Assembly: GCA_945873715.1 (NCBI GenBank)
Contig: CAMCFL010000192.1
Span: 1 to 6,456, forward strand
DNA: 6,456 bases
Source: Akkermansia muciniphila
Lineage (GTDB): Bacteria; Verrucomicrobiota; Verrucomicrobiia; Limisphaerales; UBA9464
Direction: 5' to 3'
Both the position numbers and the translations under genes were made by a program. The notes beneath the pieces are model-generated. The model worked only from the letters and a program-made list of their open reading frames with translations. It made no database searches and had not been told where the DNA came from. Of this stretch, positions 1 to 4,547 are shown piece by piece; the stretch's first letter is position 1; every line of letters starts with the position of its first letter.

Positions 1-100
1 GCTTGCCGCTGCTCATCCAGTTCTGGACCGCTTCACGTTTGAAGGCTTCGTCGAACTTGCGGCGGGTTTTCACAGGGGATGCTTTGATAACGGATTTCAT
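1..100 (-). CDS. IS3-type transposase OrfA, N-terminal part (runs off the window)
   Basis: Only the first 33 codons are inside the window; the gene continues past base 1. The ATG is at 98-100, and the peptide starts MKSVIKASPVKTRRKF, followed by DEAFKREAVQNW. A basic lead followed by R-K-F-D-E-A-F-K-R-E-A-V is the usual opening of the helix-turn-helix OrfA protein of IS3-family elements (Transposase_8 / HTH_Tnp_1 family). OrfA binds the ends of the element and is normally fused by frameshifting to the DDE catalytic OrfB, which would lie to the left of this window. The start is supported by AAGGAG ten bases upstream, a much better ribosome-binding site than any other gene here shows. Completeness and activity cannot be judged. 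Other HTH transposase families share this N-terminus, so the IS3 assignment is probable rather than certain. Confidence 0.82.
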   Translation of the reverse strand, partial: MKSVIKASPVKTRRKFDEAFKREAVQNWMSSGK

Positions 101-110
101 GGTACACTGA

Positions 111-116
111 CTCCTT
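111..116 (-). promoter_or_regulatory. Shine-Dalgarno site of the transposase gene
   Basis: The minus strand reads AAGGAG here, ten bases before the ATG at 100-98. It fixes the start of the transposase. It also contrasts with the four genes at 528-3760, none of which has a clear Shine-Dalgarno sequence. Confidence 0.6.
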
Positions 117-148
117 AACCGACCGTCCGAGGAATCGAAGCAACCTCA

Positions 149-342
149 AAGTGAGCCTCGTGACCTCGTCTCCTACGGGGTGGGAGGACCCTCACTTCAT
201 GGGGACGTACCATGGCCCACGCGCGCTCCCCGCCACTCCCAGGATGCACCTGCTTCCCTCGTCGCCTCGTAGGAGACGACGTCAGGAGACTCTGACTTCC
301 ATTCGGACGCTCCCCAGCCCACGCGCGTTCCCCGCCCGATTG
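149..342. repeat. Intergenic repeat, copy 1 (about 194 bases, with inverted arms)
   Basis: This is the first of two adjacent copies. Bases 149-185 are identical to 343-379, and 268-310 are identical to 465-507. Inside the unit, 153-180 and 265-292 are inverted arms matching at 24 of 28 positions, with the core CGTCTCCTACG shared. A 20-base block at 215-234 (starting GCCCACGCGCG) recurs in direct orientation at 317-336, so the unit is itself made of two related halves of about 102 bases. Relative to copy 2 there are about 12 substitutions, all outside the inverted arms, and one 3-base gap at 266-268. No credible protein is encoded. The type is unknown: it could be a REP- or MITE-like dispersed element or a structured intergenic element. 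Confidence 0.85.
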
Positions 343-527
343 AAGTGAGCCTCGTGACCTCGTCTCCTACGGGGTGGGAACACCCTCACGCCATGGGGAC
401 GTACCAAGGCCCACGCACGTTCCCCGCCACTCCCAAGATGCGCCTGCTTCCCTCGTCGCCTACCCGTAGGAGACGACGTCAGGAGACTCTGACTTCCATT
501 CGGACGCACCCCAGACCGCGCGCCGCT
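343..527. repeat. Intergenic repeat, copy 2 (abuts the end of the radical SAM gene)
   Basis: This is the second tandem copy, directly following copy 1 with no spacer. Its inverted arms are at 347-374 and 463-489, and the core CGTCTCCTACGGG at 361-373 pairs perfectly with 463-475 (13 bases). The internal block GCCCACGCACGTTCCCCGCC is at 409-428. Similarity to copy 1 fades after about 520, so the last direct-repeat block is degenerate or missing where the unit meets the TGA of the radical SAM gene at 528-530. The copy may have been trimmed by, or inserted next to, that gene end. Confidence 0.85.
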
Positions 528-1613
528 TCAAAACATTTCCAACTGCCCCGGCTCCCGCCGTCGGAACGCGGCCCCCGACGGTTCAGGCCAGCCCTCGGCG
601 AAGCCGTGTTTGCGGGCGGCAAGTTTGAAGAACTGGCTCAACCGATCGGCCGCGGCACCGGTGCCGCGCATGCGTTCCCCGAAGTTGGATCGGTTGAGCG
701 CGCCCTCGCGAAACTCGCGGAGTTGGTTCAGCACCTTCTCGCGTCGGTCGGGAAAATGACGCTGGAGCCAGTCGAGGAAGATCGGTTCCACCGCCAAGGG
801 CAGACGCAGGACGGTGTAGCTGGCGTACGATGCCCCCGCGGCGGCGGCCGCCTCCAGAACCCGGGGAATCTCGTGGTCATTGATCGCCGGAATGATGGGC
901 GCACAGAAGACCCCCACGGGAACCCCCGCGTCCACCAGCTGTCGGATGGCCCGGAGCCGCGCGGCCGGCGGGGAGGCGCGGGGCTCGAGGATCGAGCGCA
1001 GGTCCGGGTCGAGGGTGGTCAGGCTGATGAACACCGCCGACGCCCGGTGCCGCGCCAACTCGGCGAGATGATCGGTATCCCGGGCCACCAGGGCGTTCTT
1101 GGTGATGATGGTGACCGGATTGCGGAACTCGGCGAGGACGGCGAGGCAGGCGCGGGTGATCTGCAGGCGTCGCTCGATGGGTTGATAACAGTCGGTGACG
1201 CCACTGAGCGCGATGACCTCGGGCTTCCACGACGGCTTCGACAGCTCGGCCCGCAGGAGTTCGGCCGCCCGGTGCTTCACCAGGATGCGTGACTCGAAAT
1301 CGATCCCGGCATTGTAGCCGAGGTATTCGTGCGTGGGACGCGCGTAGCAGTAGGCACACCCGTGCTCGCATCCGCGGTAGGGATTCGCGCTCCAGGTGAA
1401 TCCGACGTCCGGGGAATCGTTCCGGCTCAGCAGGGTCTGGGTCAGGTCCGGGAGGAATTCGGTCCGCGGCGAGGGCTCTTCCGCGGGGTCCAGATCGGCA
1501 ATTTCCGGATCCGCCTCACGATGCGTGGACAGGAAGCGGTTTGGCGGCGCGGTCCCGGCACCGCGGTGATGGGGCGGCTCCGGCCTGACGTCGGAATGCC
1601 GGGTCGGATCCAC
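528..1613 (-). CDS. PA0069-family radical SAM protein (spore photoproduct lyase-like)
   Basis: This 361-residue protein is near the usual length of the PA0069 group of radical SAM proteins. The iron-sulfur motif CxxxCxxC is Cys82-Cys86-Cys89 in NPYRGCEHGCAYCYARP, followed by THEYLGYNAGIDFE. Other family landmarks are DCYQPIERRLQITR (141-154), TIITKNALVARD (168-179), an SLTTLD strand near 197-202, EPRASPPAARLRAI (210-223), APIIPAINDHEIP (238-250) and FGERMRGTG near 311-319. These proteins cleave S-adenosylmethionine to a 5'-deoxyadenosyl radical at a [4Fe-4S] cluster. The substrate of this subgroup is unknown, and the relation to spore photoproduct lyase is only at family level. The start is GTG at 1611-1613, three bases after the TGA of the upstream gene, with only a weak GGTGA before it, which suggests translational coupling. 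The gene appears intact. Confidence 0.93.
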   Translation of the reverse strand: MDPTRHSDVRPEPPHHRGAGTAPPNRFLSTHREADPEIADLDPAEEPSPRTEFLPDLTQTLLSRNDSPDVGFTWSANPYRGCEHGCAYCYARPTHEYLGYNAGIDFESRILVKHRAAELLRAELSKPSWKPEVIALSGVTDCYQPIERRLQITRACLAVLAEFRNPVTIITKNALVARDTDHLAELARHRASAVFISLTTLDPDLRSILEPRASPPAARLRAIRQLVDAGVPVGVFCAPIIPAINDHEIPRVLEAAAAAGASYASYTVLRLPLAVEPIFLDWLQRHFPDRREKVLNQLREFREGALNRSNFGERMRGTGAAADRLSQFFKLAARKHGFAEGWPEPSGAAFRRREPGQLEMF

Positions 1614-1616
1614 GGC

Positions 1617-2582
1617 TCACCGATTGGTGGAGACCAAACCGGCCGACGGCTTCGACGGCAAGGGTGGGAGGGGCGGCGGCGAGGTTCTCAGCACGATTCG
1701 ACGCCAGAGGACGCGTTCCTCGGCGGACATGGCCTGCCAGCGGGCAGCATTGCGAAGGAACTCATCCCGCTCGGAAGGGGACAAGGCCGAGAGCTTTTCG
1801 AAACCGGCCAGGCATCGGACACGCTCCGCCTCCGGCAGACGCGCGAAGCGTTCCAGGGTCTTCTCCATCGCCACGCGGTCCGCCTCGGGCATGCGGTTGA
1901 GGGCGCGGTGCCGCTGCCCATCGGTCAGTCCGAAGAGACTCTGAAAGGCCGCCGTCCGGGACGCGCGTTCGGCATCGGAAAGAGCACTCCACCGGGTGAA
2001 CTGACGCTCGATATCCGCGCGGGCCGCCGCCGGAGCCTTGGCCAGGGCGGCATCCAGCCGCGAGCGCTCCGCCCCCGGCTGCTGGACGAAGAGATGGAGG
2101 GAATCGTCGCTTTCGAGAAGTGCGGCGCGGGCGGAGGGCGCGAGCCGATCCCAGGCCCGAAGCCGCTCCTCCAGCAGCGCCCGATCCTCGGCCGGGGCCT
2201 GCGCCAGACGCTGGGCCCGTTCCGCCCCGGAGAGCCTCAGTAGCGGCGAGAGATAAAACCGGAACTGGGCCAGTCGGAGTTGGGATTCCGCTTCGGCACG
2301 GGCCGTCGGATCCAGGCTTTCATGCTCGCGCAGACGACGGGCGATGAGTTCGCGGGCGGCAGGCGTCTTCGAGCGCAACAGCTCGTCCCGCTTTTCCAGG
2401 GGCGCGGCCAGCAATTCGCGGAACAATTCCACCGGAGGCCGCACGGGAGGCGGCATCGGTGGAACCGTGCGGGACACCGAGGTTTCCTGGGCCGCAACCC
2501 AGGTGGCCAGCCCAACACCACCCAGCCACGTCAGCACCCGGAGGAAAGGCTGAACTCGGGAATGGCGGTGGGGCACGTTCAT
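1617..2582 (-). CDS. Secreted DUF3106-like helical repeat protein
   Basis: From the ATG at 2580-2582 the protein has 321 residues. The N-terminus has basic residues, a hydrophobic stretch (FLRVLTWLGGVGLATWVAA, about 13-31) and an AxA-like site before QE, so it should be exported to the periplasm or outer face. A proline-rich segment (about 41-51) follows. The rest is a charged, helical region with recurring motifs of the form W/F-x-x-L-(S/P/A)-x-x-(E/A)-R: RAWDRLAPSAR, TRWSALSDAERA, ERFARLPEAER, EKLSALSPSER and ARWQAMSAEER. This matches the pattern of DUF3106, a family without known activity, and recalls periplasmic helical stress proteins such as Spy or CpxP only in general style. The C-terminus is proline-rich. 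An in-frame TTG at 2591 would add three residues; ATG is preferred, though neither has a ribosome-binding site. It lies 13 bases after the membrane protein gene. Confidence 0.85.
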   Translation of the reverse strand: MNVPHRHSRVQPFLRVLTWLGGVGLATWVAAQETSVSRTVPPMPPPVRPPVELFRELLAAPLEKRDELLRSKTPAARELIARRLREHESLDPTARAEAESQLRLAQFRFYLSPLLRLSGAERAQRLAQAPAEDRALLEERLRAWDRLAPSARAALLESDDSLHLFVQQPGAERSRLDAALAKAPAAARADIERQFTRWSALSDAERASRTAAFQSLFGLTDGQRHRALNRMPEADRVAMEKTLERFARLPEAERVRCLAGFEKLSALSPSERDEFLRNAARWQAMSAEERVLWRRIVLRTSPPPLPPLPSKPSAGLVSTNR

Positions 2583-2595
2583 CGGAAACAAACGG

Positions 2596-3096
2596 TTACT
2601 GGGCGAGGGCGAGGATCAGGGCGTCGTCCTCGGCCTTCGGAACGGAGCCCATGTGGCGGATCACCTCGAAATCCACCAGGGAACCGGCATCCAGCCCGGG
2701 GACATTGGCCGCCAGCCCGAGTTCGGAGGCGCGACCCGCGAGCCGGCTTTGCTGACGGGCCACGACCTGCGACCAGACCAGGGTGGCGACCAGTGCCAGC
2801 GCAGCAAAGGCAGCGGCCCGGGGCATCCAGCCAAGCCGTTGCCACCAAGGAAGCGGGGCCGCCGTGGGACGCGATTCCCGGGCGATCTCCGCCAGCACCC
2901 GCGAGGTGAAATTGCTGGAGGGCTCGGGAGGCCGGCGATGCCCGTCGAGAAGGCGGTTGAGCGTCAGCTCGGCGTCCAGCCGACGCAGCTCGGGTTCGGT
3001 CAGCCGACCGGCCTGCCGGAGGCGCCCCACCTCTTCGGAATCGGGGCGTGGACCGGCGACGAGGTCGGCCCAGTCATCTGAAGGTTCCGGTGTCAT
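2596..3096 (-). CDS. Single-pass membrane protein, probable anti-sigma factor
   Basis: This 166-residue protein begins at the ATG 3094-3096. Residues 1-85 are hydrophilic and charged, with a helical stretch ELRRLDAELTLNRLLDGHR (36-54) and then FTSRVLAEIARE (63-74). One transmembrane helix follows at about 92-112 (MPRAAAFAALALVATLVWSQ). The roughly 55-residue tail would lie outside and ends in an acidic/hydrophobic segment. That topology, and the position directly after an ECF sigma gene with a 49-base gap, is the standard layout of a membrane anti-sigma factor that captures its sigma factor through the cytoplasmic N-terminus. The protein has no cysteine at all, so it is not a zinc-binding (ZAS, HxxxCxxC) anti-sigma factor. 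I do not recognise a named family, so the role rests on topology and neighbourhood. Confidence 0.78.
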   Translation of the reverse strand: MTPEPSDDWADLVAGPRPDSEEVGRLRQAGRLTEPELRRLDAELTLNRLLDGHRRPPEPSSNFTSRVLAEIARESRPTAAPLPWWQRLGWMPRAAAFAALALVATLVWSQVVARQQSRLAGRASELGLAANVPGLDAGSLVDFEVIRHMGSVPKAEDDALILALAQ

Positions 3097-3145
3097 GCGC
3101 GTTGTCTTGGAAAGTGAAAACCACCGTGTCGGGAAAGTTGCAGTC

Positions 3146-3760
3146 TCAGGCCGTGGGTTCCCAGGCTCCCGAGGCCAGATACGGCTTGAGCCGCGCCTTC
3201 AGCACTTCGCGAGCCCGATGGATGAGCGATTTGGTGGCCGGAACCGTCGTCCCAAGCACCACGGCGATCTCGTCGTAGCTGAGCTCCCCCTCCCGGCACA
3301 GGGCCAGGGCGATCCGCTGCTTCTCGGGAAGGGCCGCCAGGGCTTCGTCCACCTTGTTCACCAACTCGCCCCGCTGCGCCTGGTCATCGGGTGAAAGCTG
3401 GCCCGGATCGGGAAGCTGTCGCGCGGGCGCATCGCCTTCCGGTTCCAGGCGGGCTTCCAGGGACTCCGCGGGATGTCGGCTCCGACGCCGGATCTCGTTG
3501 AGACAGAGATTGCGCGCGATGGTGAAGAGGAAGGTGCTGAACCGGGCCTGACGCTCGTAGCGCGACGCCGACTTCCACAACTGCACGAACACTGCTTGGG
3601 CAATGTCCTCGGCTTCGTCGGCATCCGGCAGCAGCCGGTACACGAAGTGGATCACCGGCTGCTTCCAACGATCGACCAGTTGCGTGAATGCGACAGTATC
3701 GCCCTCACGCACCAGGAGCATGAGGTCAGCATCGTCGTCGGAGATCGCCGGGAGCGCCAT
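3146..3760 (-). CDS. ECF-type RNA polymerase sigma factor (sigma-70 family)
   Basis: This 204-residue protein redirects RNA polymerase to a specific promoter set. Region 2 spans about residues 11-95: DADLMLLVREGD, a helix with DEAEDIAQAVFVQLW (48-62) for core polymerase binding, then FSTFLFTIARNLCLNEIRRR (74-93) for the -10 element. A variable acidic linker (about 96-133) separates it from region 4, with LPEKQRIALALC (144-155) and the helix-turn-helix LSYDEIAVVLGTTVPATKSL (160-179) for the -35 element. The size and the absence of regions 1 and 3 define the ECF type. The frame stays open for 570 bases upstream of the ATG at 3758-3760, but that extension reads through intergenic repeats and is not sigma-like, so I chose this ATG. 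No Shine-Dalgarno sequence is visible. It heads the unit with the membrane protein, the DUF3106-like protein and the radical SAM gene. Confidence 0.94.
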   Translation of the reverse strand: MALPAISDDDADLMLLVREGDTVAFTQLVDRWKQPVIHFVYRLLPDADEAEDIAQAVFVQLWKSASRYERQARFSTFLFTIARNLCLNEIRRRSRHPAESLEARLEPEGDAPARQLPDPGQLSPDDQAQRGELVNKVDEALAALPEKQRIALALCREGELSYDEIAVVLGTTVPATKSLIHRAREVLKARLKPYLASGAWEPTA

Positions 3761-3855
3761 CAAGAGCAGCGTAGGGAAACCCGGCTTGAAGGGGAAGTTG
3801 CAGCGGGAGTGGAGTACCGCCGCGGAGGAGCGGCGAAGCGGAGCCCTGAACAGGG

Positions 3856-3876
3856 GTACCGGCGGCCCGCCGGTAC
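3856..3876. repeat. Perfect palindrome, 10-base arms around one base
   Basis: The arm GTACCGGCGG at 3856-3865 pairs with CCGCCGGTAC at 3867-3876, leaving one central base. It lies 95 bases upstream of the sigma factor start. It could be a binding site for a dimeric regulator or a small cruciform. A degraded relative at 4244-4265 favours a dispersed repeat over a dedicated operator. Confidence 0.7.
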
Positions 3877-4080
3877 TGAGTTCCTCCGCCTGGGAACCTC
3901 GCTTCGTGGCATTCCCGAGGGATTCCACCGCGCGCAACGCCCCTCCCGGGACCGTGGGCGTCGTCGCCCGCTCGGCGTCAGGGAGCGAGGCGGCCGGGGA
4001 CGGCCGCGATCCCAGGGCTCTCCCGGTCGTGAGTGACCCCACTCCTCCGCGGCCATCCCCCACGCGACCCGGATGGGTGA

Positions 4081-4100
4081 CGGCGGTCGAATGACCGCCG
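4081..4100. repeat. Hairpin, 8-base perfect arms with a 4-base loop
   Basis: CGGCGGTC at 4081-4088 pairs with GACCGCCG at 4093-4100 around the loop GAAT. No T-run follows on either strand, so it is not a typical intrinsic terminator. A smaller hairpin, GACCCC-GGC-GGGGTC, lies just to the right at 4125-4139. Confidence 0.6.
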
Positions 4101-4214
4101 GTTTGTCCGCCCCCTCCGCCCATCGACCCCGGCGGGGTCGCGCCTGCCAAGCCCGAGCCCCAGCCCGCAGGTTTGACCGCGAAGATGGACCAAGCCCGCA
4201 AACCGGATTCTCCC

Positions 4215-4236
4215 GCAGAGGCGCAGAGGCGCAGAG
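4215..4236. repeat. Short tandem repeat, 8-base unit GCAGAGGC
   Basis: GCAGAGGC at 4215-4222 is repeated at 4223-4230, followed by a partial third unit GCAGAG at 4231-4236. It resembles the GCAGAGGCGCAGAG text I associate with intergenic DNA of this group, but I could not compare it with any genome. Confidence 0.6.
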
Positions 4237-4243
4237 AAGGCCA

Positions 4244-4265
4244 GTACCGGCGGGCCGCAGGGTAC
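4244..4265. repeat. Degraded relative of the 3856-3876 palindrome
   Basis: The block begins GTACCGGCGG, the same ten bases as the left arm of the palindrome at 3856-3865, and continues GCCGCAGGGTAC, an imperfect version of the right arm. The shared ten bases and matching spacing to a closing GTAC indicate a common origin. Confidence 0.5.
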
Positions 4266-4323
4266 CCCCGATCAAGAGCTGCATGGGGATCCATCCGGGG
4301 GCCGGTCCCCGTGAGGGAGTTCC

Positions 4324-4456
4324 GTCCCATCTGCGTTCATCTGGGGTTGAACCCCCGCGGCGCGTCCCTCAGGCCGGCCCCGATCGCGGCTCCTCCGCGG
4401 CCGTCCCACAAGGACGAGGGAAGCGTGATTCACAACCACAGATCAACGGACACGAC
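4324..4456. repeat. Segment bounded by imperfect inverted repeats of CCACAGAT type
   Basis: The reverse complement of 4324-4350 begins TCAACCCCAGATGAACGCAG. Bases 4432-4451 read ACAACCACAGATCAACGGAC. Over the first 21 positions they agree at 16. They therefore form inverted arms around about 80 bases. Motifs such as CCACAGATGAACGCAGAT are, from memory, widespread in bacterial intergenic DNA. I see no gene inside. Confidence 0.5.
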
Positions 4457-4523
4457 GTGAGGAAACGAACCGGTGCAGTTATTGCGGCCGTTGCGTCGTC
4501 GTTGTTCAAGACGGCGTTGCCTT

Positions 4524-4542
4524 CGGTCGAATAACCCGACCG
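4524..4542 (-). terminator. Possible terminator hairpin after the heme-binding protein gene
   Basis: CGGTCG at 4524-4529 pairs with CGACCG at 4537-4542 around a 7-base loop. It starts 5 bases downstream of the TAA at 4548-4550 in the direction of transcription. The position fits a terminator, but no U-run follows the stem, so it may only protect the transcript 3' end or have no role. Confidence 0.3.
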
Positions 4543-4547
4543 GCTCG

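Larger units (their letters stand above)
1..148 (-). mobile_element. Left-end segment of an insertion sequence (probable IS3 family), partial
   Basis: The transposase start lies 48 bases from a candidate terminus. Read on the minus strand from base 148, the DNA begins TGAGGTTGCTTCGATTCC. IS3-family ends commonly begin with TGA or TG, and OrfA usually starts within about 40 to 100 bases of the end. The next base outward, 149, is exactly where similarity between the two 195-base repeats begins, so sequence of a different origin starts there. The matching right end and target duplication lie outside the window, so the boundary is inferred. Confidence 0.45.
3761..4547. other. Repeat-rich intergenic region upstream of the sigma gene
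   Basis: No reading frame in these 787 bases looks like a protein. The long open frames are arginine- and proline-rich products of high GC. The stretch is a mosaic of short elements, listed separately where they can be delimited. One more motif recurs: CTCCTCCGCGGCC(A/G)TCCC occurs directly at 4042-4059 and 4390-4407, and its core is inverted at 3820-3830. The promoter of the sigma operon should lie toward its left part, but I cannot single out convincing -35 and -10 elements. Confidence 0.7.

Noticed and set aside
151..522. Open frames inside the repeat copies (products starting MSLVTSSPTGWE, GTG starts at 151 and 345)
   Set aside because: Between the copies, 10 of 12 substitutions change the amino acid in this frame, so there is no sign of protein-level constraint. 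The opposite strand is also open, the starts lack ribosome-binding sites, and the composition is low-complexity. The frame-preserving 3-base indel is not enough to support coding.
149..527. CRISPR array
   Set aside because: There are only two units of about 194 bases, with no regularly spaced short repeats or unique spacers and no cas genes nearby.
345..1292. Plus-strand frame of 315 residues opposite the radical SAM gene
   Set aside because: It is an antisense shadow of a clear enzyme gene on the minus strand. It begins in the repeat and has no recognisable domain.
1329..2243. Plus-strand frame of 304 residues opposite the DUF3106-like and radical SAM genes
   Set aside because: It spans two minus-strand genes and is rich in arginine and glycine, as expected for a high-GC shadow frame; no start signal or family motif.
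4081..4139. Intrinsic terminator from the hairpins at 4081-4100 and 4125-4139
   Set aside because: The stems are good, but neither strand has a following T-run, and they lie over 400 bases from the nearest upstream stop codon.
3761..4330. Upstream extension of the sigma factor frame to 4330 (394 residues)
   Set aside because: The added 190 residues are glycine-, arginine- and proline-rich translation of intergenic repeats, including the palindrome at 3856-3876, with no sigma domain. A normal ECF protein starts at the ATG 3758-3760.
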